Assembly (NCBI GenBank): GCA_024734495.1
Contig: JALMQS010000009.1
Location: 124,001 to 188,000 of the forward strand
Length of the DNA: 64,000 nt
From: Forficula auricularia
Taxonomy: Eukaryota > Arthropoda > Insecta > Dermaptera > Forficulidae
Direction: 5' to 3'
A program made the position numbers and the translations under genes. Each line of letters starts with the position of its first letter. Position 1 is the first letter of the stretch. The notes beneath the pieces are model-generated. The model saw only the letters and a list, made by a program, of their open reading frames with translations. It searched no databases and was not told the origin of the DNA. Of this stretch, positions 20,292-30,720 are shown piece by piece.

Positions 20292-20848
20292 TATATCCAC
20301 AAATTGTATGATATCTGAAATAAAACTTTAAAATTATAAAACTCAAATAGGGCATGAGTAAAATGTAATTAATAAATAAAATAAAATAGAAGCTTCTTTA
20401 TGTAGTAAATTAATCAATTCTTCATTTCGAACCGATGACGATAATTTATATTGTTAATCGTAAGAGCAAACACACCCCCGCATATTCACTTTAGATTACA
20501 CAATTCCAGACAAATTCGTACAAAAATGAATAAGATTGATTATTTTTCCAAAAGAGAGTAGTTTGATACATTAATCATTCCTAAGATTTTTTTTCTTTCT
20601 CTTTCGCTTTCGAATCTATTTCCCTTTTCATTTGATAGTTTTATCTGACATAGGATTGTTATTTGTCCAAATAGGCAAACATGAGAAAATAAATTAAATA
20701 TTCAATTTGGATTCATATTTTATTTTCAGCTCATGGCTCAATATAAAGCTAAAAAGGAAGTTGTTTCTGATTTCCTTTTAAAATAATAGCCGTTAACGAA
20801 AACTTAAAATATAACTTAAATTAAATTAACGAACGAAGAAAAGATTTT

Positions 20849-20948
20849 TGTATCAGCCAGGATTCGAACCTGGGATCTTTGCATATGTATCCAATGCTTT
20901 GTCATAAGAGCTTTAGCTTCCTATATCCACTAAGCTACTGATCCCTGA
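20849..20948 (-). ncRNA. tRNA-like sequence, left arm
   Basis: On the minus strand: 5' ggatcag, D-arm gctt...aagc (four pairs), A box tagcttagtggat, T-arm ccagg-ttcgaat-cctgg (five perfect pairs), 3' ctgatac. The acceptor is 5 of 7 pairs. The stretch between D- and T-arms (about 43 nt) is too long for an ordinary tRNA and has no clean 7-base anticodon loop. More likely a tRNA-derived SINE head than a tRNA gene. Confidence 0.5.
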
Positions 20949-21041
20949 ACCCAAACTAATACCAAATGTCTATATGAATTATGGAATTTCTTTAATCTCT
21001 TGCTCGTTCATTTTTAACATTTGGTATTAGTTTGGGTTCAG

Positions 21042-21136
21042 GGATCAGTAGCTTAGTGGATATAGGAGCTAAAGCTATTATGACAAAGCATTGGAGTACA
21101 TATGCAAAGATCCCAGGTTCGAATCCTGGCTGATCC
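21042..21136 (+). ncRNA. tRNA-like sequence, right arm, with Pol III terminator
   Basis: The acceptor ends ggatcag and ctgatcc pair perfectly over seven bases. The T-arm ccagg-ttcgaat-cctgg is perfect, and A and B boxes are present. A T5 run follows the 3' end directly (tgatccttttt), as for RNA polymerase III termination. The D-stem has lost one base relative to the left arm, and the anticodon region is not canonical. I infer a tRNA-derived SINE head. A divergent tRNA with a long variable arm is the alternative. Confidence 0.5.
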
Positions 21137-21190
21137 TTTTTGTCTATAATACAAAAATCTTTTCTTTGTTCGTTAATTTAATTTAATTAA

Positions 21191-22615
21191 TAATTGTCTT
21201 AAGACGAGGCCTCATTGTGATTGCGTCCCGGGGCAAAGAGAAAAAATTATTTTCGACCCTTGGGTTTGTGATTGATTGGGTTTGAGTATAGTTTAAAATA
21301 TAACTTTTATTTTTTTAGCAGCATCGTGCGAGAATATTAAAGAACAAAGATAGAAATTTTTAACTAAATAATAATAATAAAATTTTCTGAATTTGATCGG
21401 GTTTTTACATAGAATCCAACTGTTTAATTTAATTTAACTTATATTTTATTTTTCTAGTCATAACCTTAATATGGTCAGATTAACTATATCTGTGATAATA
21501 TTTATTTTGTTGATTATTCTATTTATTATATATTTATTAGAAGCCCTTCTACAGCTTCATTATTGTTATACGAGCTTTTCGTGCGTGCCTTCGGCACACC
21601 CTCAAAGCTCGGCCCTCCGGCCTGGCGTGAGGCGTCTCGGTCCAAAATTTTATTCCTCTTAAAAAACCACACTCCAAATGTATACCTGTAAACTCCCGAA
21701 AAATACATACTCTCTTAAAAGTTTCGCCTCATTTTCGTCCTGACACAGCTACAGAAATGAGGATCTAGATATAAATCTGGGAGTATTTCTTATTTCTATA
21801 ATCTACAGCATTGTGATATTTTTTGTGTGGAAATATGTAGATTTATTTAAATAAGTGGGATCGTGTGAGGAGGAGAATTATATTATATCATTTTTTTAAA
21901 ATTTGGGATCGATAATCGATATAAGGCTCCAAATAATTATTTAAAAGAGATCAGGTGTTGTTTGTATGACAGGCTGCTCCAGTATTGCCATGAGAAACTC
22001 GGGCATGCGTGTCTTAAGTAGTTCAATTTTGTAAAAATCAAAAAATAAGAATAACAAAATTTAGATTTTTAAAAAAATATAAAAAAGTGGCAAATTATTA
22101 AAAAATAAACAAATAATATATAAAATATAAATCAAATAAAATGTGATTAATTTCTTCTTCTAATGCGCAAAGAAAAGTGCAAAGCAAATTGAATATTTAA
22201 TTTTTGAGTGGGGGGTGGAGGAATAATATCAATATTTAATGTTTCTTAATTAAAAATCAATTGGAGTGTTTCATTTCAAAATTCGAATCTAAATTACGAT
22301 TATATTTCAAATTTGCCTGCAAATATACCGACGGCGCTCCTGTTGGCAGCATTACCTCAGCGTTGTTACAAATTAATCTGGCCTAATCTATATAGTATTT
22401 TTTCTTATATGGTTTGTCTCTCGTTGAATATTTATAGTTAAATTTATTTATTATTTTCTGTTTTTCGATATACATAGTTTAAGTAGTTCATCTATCTATT
22501 AAAAGCTCTTTTACAGCTTTATTTTTCTTATTGTTTTTCTTATATTTAGTTTTTTTCTCTCCTTGAATATTTATACATTTATTTATTGTTAGTTCTATAT
22601 AGTTGAAAAAAATAA
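21191..22615. other. AT-rich sequence with a small GC-rich island
   Basis: No gene. At about 21575-21645 the base composition changes abruptly to GC-rich (cgtgcgtgccttcggcacac, gctcggccctccggcctgg), with short self-complementary words. Phrases around it (ctattaaaagctcttttacagctt at 22496) resemble attagaagcccttctacagctt at 21535, so the flanks belong to an old repeat. Confidence 0.4.
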
Positions 22616-22761
22616 CCCTAGTAGCACAATGTTTCAAACTATATAGTAACTATATAGAATATATATAGTTAGGTACTATATAGAATCTATGTAGTTAGGT
22701 ACTATATAGAATCTATATAAAGTTAGGTACTATATAGTTTGAAACATTGATGCTACTAGGG
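22616..22761. mobile_element. 146-bp MITE
   Basis: Ends ccctagtagcacaatgtttc and, reversed, ccctagtagcatcaatgttt. The flanks aataa (22611-22615) and aataa (22762-22766) look like a 5-bp duplication. The interior is three imperfect copies of 'ttaggtactatatagaatc'. No coding capacity. Confidence 0.65.
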
Positions 22762-24248
22762 AATAATACGGCTCATAATAATATAAAGTATTGAGTTTTG
22801 AAATTATTGTAGATATATATAATATATACGAGTATGTGTGTAATTAAAACTGAAATGTATTCAGAAATTCCAGGCTCTAATGACCTTAGCAGTCGATGCA
22901 CCTTTAAACCCCCAATAATAATAATAATAATAATATTGAAGATTATCCGGAGGATCATCTGTGGGCCAGAGTGAATTCTCTTTCCACATCGACCGAGCCT
23001 AATCCCAAATAAGATCTGAAGGGATAGGTGAAATTTTTCCAGCGCAAGCTGAGAAAGTGCATTAACTCGGATAATATTGGTACTAATCATTTTTTGTTCT
23101 TTTTGTTGGGTACGATTCATTGATAGATTCAGCCTTAGGTTAATGGACGATTATCCGGCAGATACACGCACAGATACACAGGATTATTTTATGATATGAC
23201 ATAAAACATTTTTTATTTAAAAAAATAATACTTATCTTCACAATCATACACATTTTATCGTGTGCAGAATCTCTAAATATTATTTAATCATCATTTTAAA
23301 AGTAGAAAGAAAATGACTGGTAAAATTTCTCCTTTTTCTTTTCGCGATGCAGAAATCAATCAAGGGTGTTCCTTTTTGGTATATCATTAATGAAAATAAA
23401 ATAAATAAATAAAAATTAGCCGACCAAGTTGAAATCGCATATTGATGGTCCCGAAACATCTTATAAAATACTTGAGATGTTAAATTCAGTGCCATAATTA
23501 GATAGCTGCAATCGCAATGCTGATTTTCCTAATTTTTCAACAGGAAATAATTTTTAAAGCTTTAAAAAGCTCTTTGTTTTGAAAATACAAATATTTTGAC
23601 ACTAACACACACATTTATTCTACTAGAAACAGCTTATTTACACTCGATTAGCAAGATTCAGCTCCGCCTGCGAAGTTGTGGTTATGCATTCGATAGATCA
23701 TTCTAAATTGCGGGTTGCATCGTCAGGCTCTGAATTGTAAATTATCTTTTTTGAGAATTCATGAAATTTCAAAACTCTTAAATAGTTTCATAAATAAATT
23801 AAAGTTTAAATTGGTAAGAAAATAATTGGTGTTTTAACTTCCACTACGTGTATATCTCACCTTATAACCAATTTCATTAATCAGAATAAACACATTATAC
23901 ATCTATACATGTTTGCCAACAAATCAGAATTTTATTTATTCCTGTAGCTTAGAATTCTTATTCGCTGAAATTTAGAAATGCGTTTTAGACAACAATTTGT
24001 TTTTTGAAGACTTCCCCCTTTAGAAAGTTGTCGAAATGTTTGAAGTAGTAGTAATCTGTTATCAAGATGTTTTGTGAATATGATTGATGGGGCAAAGTTT
24101 CGAGGTCCAATTAATTGAACATGAGGGGTAATATTGTGTAGCAAGATTGACCAGTGTGGAAGTCAAGCCCTCAGTTTCAGAACTGTATTTTGTTGGAGTT
24201 GATCCACTATTCACTATTATAGTTATAATAATAAAAGCATCTGCTAAA
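22762..24248. other. No recognised feature
   Basis: Contains an (AAT)n microsatellite at about 22914-22937. The short minus-strand frames here have no motif. Confidence 0.35.
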
Positions 24249-24420
24249 TCAGGGGTGTCCAACCTTTTTGGCTTACACGGGCCGCATTTGATGAAAAAAC
24301 AAATGCGGCCCCATTTAAAATATACACATTATATTGATATTTCTAAATTAATTAATGAGGAAAAATTAAGTGAAAATCTCTTGACTCACACTCTAGTTTT
24401 TTAAAACAATTTTAAATCAT
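24249..24420 (+). mobile_element. Left end of hAT-like family H, copy 2
   Basis: Starts caggggtgtccaaccttttt and ggcttacacgggccgcattt, followed by an inverted 'caaatgcggcccc'. It matches 3292 and 24976 in order and strand. The right end was not found. Confidence 0.55.
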
Positions 24421-24975
24421 TTGGGCATGTCTTGAATACGTTTTTATTTTATCTGAAATTATTTTCCTTTCTGATATCTAATCAAATAACGGAATTATTT
24501 TCTCCGTGCTGTGTTTTATGCATTGAAATGTCTTTATTTCATTTCGAGTCGAGTAGCCAGCGGGTCAAGTGCTTAATATTTGTGTTTTATGGGTGTTGCG
24601 TTTTTTGTATTTTTGGTGACTACTGAATTTTGAAGAATCGTTCAAACCTTAACGTTCAAAGACAAGGTAAACAATTAAATACAATTTTTTAAATCTTTTG
24701 GATAATTTAATGATTCCAAAAATAAAAAACACACCTCATATCTACTTAATATATTAATATTAATATGAATAAACAAAAACAAAAAAATAGAATTTTCAAT
24801 CGGCAACACTTGATTTGCCCCAGTTGTAGTTTTTACCTTTTAGCTCTACACTGTTAACAATTTCTTATATAATTTTACTATAAAAAATGGGAAATCTGGC
24901 CTCAAAACCTTTTTAGTAATATTAAATACCAGTATTGTAATCTTAAAACATAATTTTTATTAATGCCTATCTAAT
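24421..24975. other. AT-rich spacer between two family H starts
   Basis: No motif or gene. It may be the body of the family H element that starts at 24249. Confidence 0.3.
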
Positions 24976-25080
24976 TCAGGGGTGTCCAACTTTTTTGATG
25001 ACAAAACAAATGCTTCAGGCTGGATATAAATATACTAATTCTATTGATATTTCTAAATAAAAAGGAATAGTTATAATGTA
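24976..25080 (+). mobile_element. Left end of hAT-like family H, copy 3
   Basis: Starts caggggtgtccaactttttt and continues aaatatactaattctattga, like the other two copies. Its GGCCGC block is shortened to gcttcaggctgg. Confidence 0.5.
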
Positions 25081-26099
25081 GAATAATGTAATCCAGGTGC
25101 TAATGATGATATTATACTCCCGAGAGGGTGAATATAACTCTTCTGGCATGTAAGAAAATCAGGTATAACAGCTCGGATTCAATAATTATAATAAAAATTA
25201 TATTGATTTTTATTCAAAATTAGTTTTTTATTAAGATTTAAATTGCATTTACTTGTATACATTTTACAATGCTTGATTAGAATAAGTAGAGAAAACAATA
25301 GTAAATGAAACATTTCTTAAAAGGTAATTTCTTTTAATACACGTATTTAGTTAGAGTTTATAATATAGGAATTAAAATAGATTTAATTCTATATATCGAA
25401 GGGTTCAAAAACAAGCTATGACTTGTTCTTAAACAAGCTCCGACCTGTTTGCTCGAATTGGAAAAAATCTTTCAATTTGATACTTCTAGGATTTCCCTTT
25501 TAACTATTAGATGCTTGTACTCTCTATTAGTACTCTCTATTGCAGGGTCCAAAGTCCCCCTCCCCCCGCCATGCCCCCTTGAGCCCATGCAATGTGAATT
25601 GTGAACCTCTTCAGGCCAAAATAAACGCTTTCCAGGATTAGCGCGTTAAGGACTCTCTAGTCTGATTTCATGCCCTCTGGGGAAATTTTGCCATCTTGAA
25701 TTTTCTATTCTGCCCATTCTTTATTTATATAACAACATCTAACTTGTGAAACTAGCTGCAAACATAATATTTTTTCCATACAGAGTAAAAGTGAAATGTA
25801 GAAGAACACAAGCAAAAATATAATGTCTGTCTGGGTAATTGCAACAATGTATTTCACTTTAGACTGTGCCTGAAACTATACCTGAGAGTGACAAATTTGA
25901 TAATTGTTAGCAGTTACTGATTTCTATGAATAAAGAAATATCTTTGATGAGAGGTGAAATATCTTCTCTCTGATAATTAATAATCTGAAATCTATTATTT
26001 CTACTGTTGACCTGAATATAAATCAACAAAATCAACAAAATCCTACTCATACAAGTCAGCGTCACAGATAGCAAAAAGCAAAAAGATGACTCCATCACC
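25081..26099. other. No recognised feature
   Basis: AT-rich, with one C-rich patch at 25555-25585. Nothing to support a gene. Confidence 0.35.
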
Positions 26100-26619
26100 G
26101 GGCTACCCCAACAGATCAACGATCTTAGATAACAGGAACAATCGAATCTTCTGGTTCTCTTAATGAAGTTAATTTAACAATCCACAAGAGTTTACCAAAG
26201 CAGTTTCTAAAAAAGAAGATAAATGACCATTCAAAGGAAACGCTACAGCCATGCTCTTCAAACTGCAATCAAAAAGAATTCCAAAGATCCATTTTATAAC
26301 CTGTTTGGCACAGGAAACGTCAGTACAAGATCTGGACGAATATCAAAAACTGTTCTTCAAGTCGTCATGAATCTACGATAAGAAAAACCAAACAGTAATA
26401 CCTACTCATCCTTTCACATTTCACTTAATGAGGTGGACCTGGAAAACCCTAACCATTTATTGGCCTGAGGGTATATTAATATCTCCTTTTCGAAAATGAA
26501 GGAAGCCCAAAATACCCCGCAAACCAATCATCTAGTCCAAGCACAACTAATCCAAGAAAGAAGAATATTTCAAGTGACTCAAAAATGATCAACTTTAAAA
26601 TAAGAAACAACACGCAATA

Positions 26620-27000
26620 AAATTTACTATCAAAAACATTAGAAGTAATGGGAAATTAGAACAAATTAGAATATCTGCGGCAACTTTCTCTGATAATTGC
26701 GACATAATAATTCTAATACCGTAACAGAGACTCGGTTCACTTGATGAAATTTATGATTCTGAAATTGATTTGGGTCCCTAATAGTAATATACAGATGTGA
26801 CAGATCTAACTCGGTCAGTTCGAGGAGAAAAGTTCTCATTGCAGTGAAAAATCCTAAATGCAAAACTTTCTGACATGATTGAGAATAATTCATCATCTTT
26901 CAATCAACCATTTATTATTTTACCTGATAAAAACCATCTATTGGAACTGTTTACATACCTCCAGCCTCTTGATATATCCTCTACGAAGAACATATAATGC
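26620..27000 (+). pseudogene. LINE APE-type endonuclease remnant
   Basis: Readable over three frames: NIRSNGKLEQIRISAATFSD, NCDIII, YDSEIDLG, YRCDRSNSVSSR, KVLIAVKNP and LPDKNHLLELFTYL. The spacing and words match the endonuclease domain of Jockey-clade LINEs (TE(T)-type motif, then xYRxDRSxxxxxRGGGVLIAV). The GGG of that last motif is lost here. The domain normally nicks target DNA to prime reverse transcription. Confidence 0.7.
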
Positions 27001-27949
27001 ACGCTGAAGATCTAAAAATGTTTTGACTCGCGACACTGTACTGATGTAAGACGTACCTGTGCCTGCCATCCTGAACTTAACTCTAGTGACATGTTGCATG
27101 ACTTCGATAAAAGAGCAACTGCTCTAACCAGATCATGCAGCTTCTGTGTTAATTAATAGTTTTAAAAAATTAGGGTTAAGGCAAATTCAAATTGTATTAG
27201 TAATAATAAAATAAAATATCTTAGGATTTAAGTTTCTAAATAAAGCTTTATAATATACAGTATAAGTAACGACATTTTGTCGTAAATATAGATGACCACC
27301 CAATCTTGAACTTAACTATTCTTCCTATAAACAATGTAAATAGTGTATTCTGCTTCTCCCTTTAAGTTTTAATTTAAATAGATATACCTTTAAAAATGTA
27401 ATCTGAAATCTTTAGTAATGGATTAGGGAGACGAATTGGGAAAATGAACTAAATACATCGAAAGTGTTAACAGCGTATCGATAGCTTTTATATAACAGCA
27501 TAAAGCTATTTCCACTTCCACTCCAGTAAAACATTATTTTTAATTCAACACAACTAAGTTGGTTTTTCTAAGAAACTCATTGCTCTTTTAATAAAAAAAG
27601 AAGAATATAAAAATTATAAATCAAGTAGAAGCAATACAGATTATAATATTTTTGCACCTGAGAACCTCCCAAATGCGAAGCTCTTTAAAGCATTTCAGTA
27701 CATAGAATGTATTGGAAACTATCATAGTCTCTAACATAAATGCTTTCTGGGACTATATTGATGACAAGAGAAGTACCATGTATTCCATCTAGTATGTTTT
27801 GAATGAAAATACTGGTGTTGGCGATGTTCAGATTGCGCCAATCTTTTGCAGACTTCTTTGAGTTATATAAAAACGATAGAATGATTCGAGATTCGACTCG
27901 AATAGTATAGCTGGTTTTTATGAAAACTTCCACTGCAATGGAGGAAGAA

Positions 27950-28240
27950 AATATGTTGAACTTATAATAACGGATGAGATAGATGCAGCTATGAAAGATC
28001 TAAAACCAACTTTCTCCTTGGGTTGATGGAATTCAGCTTTTCTGTAAAGAATTGTTCTGCCTGTTTTTAAACCACTCTGCATTCTTTTTAATCATTCTCT
28101 GGAGAGATGGCGTTTACCTGAAATATGGAAGACAAACGTTTATAACTCCCATATTCAAGAGTGGTGCCTGTAAATTAACGTAAGCAACTACAGGGCTCCG
28201 TGGCAATAATAAGTGCGATACCCAAATCATTGATAAACTT
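27950..28240 (+). pseudogene. LINE reverse transcriptase, N-terminal part
   Basis: Words in changing frames: DGIQ, VKNCSACF, WKTTFITPIFKSG-like text, SNYRAP and SAIPKSLIN. This is the finger region of a non-LTR reverse transcriptase (GPDGIP...WK.S.ITPIFKSG...NYRPI...IPKLFE). It breaks off at 28240 where the tandem-unit insert begins. Confidence 0.7.
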
Positions 28241-29224
28241 TGCAATGGTCCTGTGATTGAACCATAATTTATTTTTAATTAATCATCAATTTACTTTTAT
28301 TCATCATTAAGTCTAATTGAGGCACCAATCATCATCAAACAAGGAAACTTATAAAATTCCTGGAAAGCATAGTAAATGACCAACGATTAACAAATATAGA
28401 AGAGCATTGACTTGAGCAAGTTCGACAGTCTGTCATCCGTCATGAGAGAGAGAGGGAGTACATCTATTTACACAATGTGACTCGAATACAATTACAACTC
28501 ATTACTTTTATATTCAGTGTCCACAGTCAGTCATTGACTGATATGTCATGAGAGAGGAGTATATCTATCACTATCAAAACAGTAGATATATCTACACAAA
28601 TACTGCTATATCTCAAGTTCCAAAAGTTTCATTGACATGACATGAGGAGGCGAATTGACAATTATGATTCTATTACATATCATATGAGAGAGCCAGCCGC
28701 AACCCTCCCTGATATATATATATGTTCTGCACTCTTCTTCATCGAGTAACCTTCTGTCATCTCAGGCCTAGTATTATGTACACAAGTCTATCAAGTTAAT
28801 ACCAGGATCTCCTGCTACGTCACAAGCATACTGCTGATATATATATAATTATCTACATTGAGAATCTGAGAAATATCTTCTGAAGTCATGCCTAAAACCC
28901 ATTATATGTTGTTATTCCTCACCAATGTTCTGTATGGAAGATTTAAGCCCATCAATAACTGCTGGACACAAACTAGATTGCCGTGTACGAAATTCTCTCT
29001 ACTTCACCTCAACTAATTGAAATTGCTAAGGAATAAACTATATCATTGTCTATTATAACTGCTGGTCTGTATAACATTATTTACAGTATTATACTATAGT
29101 TTCATTTCCTATAACTTTCCACTCATCACCTCAAATTTCATCTATCAGGGACGTGCCACTTGATCAAACATAACACACCCACCCATTAATGGGAACACAG
29201 TTTATTAATTTTGTTAATAAATGT

Positions 29225-29840
29225 AATAAAGAAGCCTACCTCCTGGTACATAAGCCATGGTCTGTCTCCCTGCTCTACAACCCCCACCCTCAGGTGGTAC
29301 CTGTGTGTTAGGATTCCCTGCTGCAGGGTGCCAAGACCACCCCCTTGCCCCCTAATAACCCCACCCCCTCGTGTGGTGAGGCATGGATTCCCTCGTACAT
29401 AAGACAAGACCACCCCCCCTTGCCCCCTAATAACCCCCACCCCTCGTGTGGTGTTCAAAAGCTTTGGCCCCTAGCACATAAAAGCCATTCACCCCCTGCT
29501 CTCTAATAACCCCCTCACCCTCGTGTGGTGGAGGTGCTGGGATTCCTAGTACATAAGTTACATTCACCCCCTTGCCCCCTAATAACCCCCCACCCCTCGT
29601 GGTGTTCGTGCTGGGATTCCCTAGTACATAAGTTAATCATCTCCCTGCCCCCTAATAACCCCCACCCCCCGTGGTGTTCAAGCTGATTCCTCGCATAAGG
29701 GGTTACATTCACCTCCCCCTTGCCCCCTAATAACCCCCTTACCCTCGTGGTAGTTCGTAAGTCAGATTCTCTACATACATTACATTCAATTCCCTTGCCC
29801 CCTAATGTCCCCACCCCTCGTGGTGTTCGTAAGCTGACTG
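29225..29840. repeat. C-rich minisatellite in R1, about 8 units
   Basis: Unit of roughly 76 bp: ggattccctagtacataagt, tacattcacccccttgcccc, taataaccccccacccctcg, tggtgttcgtaagct. The units differ by indels. The plus strand is C-rich and the minus strand is G-rich with many G-runs, which could fold as G-quadruplexes. Confidence 0.8.
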
Positions 29841-30424
29841 GATAGGCTGCAAAAGAAGCCGGTATTCTACTGATCCAGGTGACAATCCCTATTCATCTTC
29901 TAAAAATTTTACTTCATCTCACAATCATTTCCCAAGTACATACCCTGAAATATTTGAAATATCTACGTTTACCCAGATTAGCAGGTTCCTTGTTTGAAAA
30001 AAAAAGAAGAAGAGATTGTTATATTAAAGAAAATTTAAAAAAATTATTCTATATTTATATTTGCCTGAATAAAAAATAAGCAGATAACCAAGGGCCATTG
30101 ACACTTCCACCTAATTATAATTTTAAATCTAAACATTTATTTACTTGCTGCCTCTTGTTTTTCTTTCCGAGCCTTTTAGTTATCGATGTCGGACGTACAG
30201 GAGACACTTTCTATGCTCGCCGGACCGACGGCGGGCACCGGGGGACGCATCCGAGACTGAACGCTACTCCGGCCAATCAGAACATAATGATCACAATATG
30301 ATTCATTTTCCCATATTTAATGGCATGCATCACTGACAGAGCGCCAAAAGTGTGAAAGTCACCCCCAACCCCTTCCACACCGCGCTGAACCTGCCCCCTC
30401 AATAATAATAATGATACAAATGCA

Positions 30425-30720
30425 ATGTTCAGGCAGCTGCTTGCGAAGATGGAAAATATGAATGCGAATATGACCTATCTGATAATTTGACTAGCAATTT
30501 TAGAAATATACATTTAGGTGGGATTCGCTATGGATGGTGCGTTTGATAGATGAAAAAACTCAATGGCAAATTTGGATACTAAAGTTGATGAATTACCGGA
30601 AGCTCGATGAGATCGATATCGATTGCAGAATGATCATCCCGGAAAGTTTGAAGATGCACTGCCCTCCCAACCATTCAAACGCCTCCATTAAAAATTCTCA
30701 TTTTTCAATAATCTGAATCC
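30425..30720 (+). pseudogene. gag-like coiled-coil remnant in R1
   Basis: Starts MFRQLLAKMENMNANMTYLI, stops, then continues in other frames with DGAFD..., LDTKVDELPEA and similar. The heptad-like, Asn/Met/Lys-rich text resembles the N-terminal coiled coil of insect retroelement gag proteins. The homologous part of R2 (33655-33820) shows the same words. No pol domain was found in any unit, so the assignment is tentative. Confidence 0.35.

Larger units (their letters stand above)
20815..21190. repeat. Palindrome of two opposed tRNA-like SINE heads
   Basis: Arms of about 170 bp meet at about 20995. Each arm holds a tRNA-like sequence with an internal A box (tagcttagtggat) and B box (ggttcgaatcc), described separately. 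Outside them the arms continue as cgaacgaagaaaagattttt and its complement. A split relative is at 17480-19810. Confidence 0.7.

Noticed and set aside
21042..21136. Functional tRNA gene
   Set aside because: The region between D- and T-arms is about 42 nt without a clean 7-base anticodon loop, and the sequence is one arm of a repeated palindrome. Called as a tRNA-like SINE head instead.
29186..29814. Gly-rich minus-strand frames across the C-rich minisatellite
   Set aside because: Repetitive translation of a 76-bp minisatellite; the frames change between units and no start or context supports a protein.
29225..29840. CRISPR-like array
   Set aside because: Repeats are contiguous with no unique spacers, and the window is clearly eukaryotic; it is a minisatellite.
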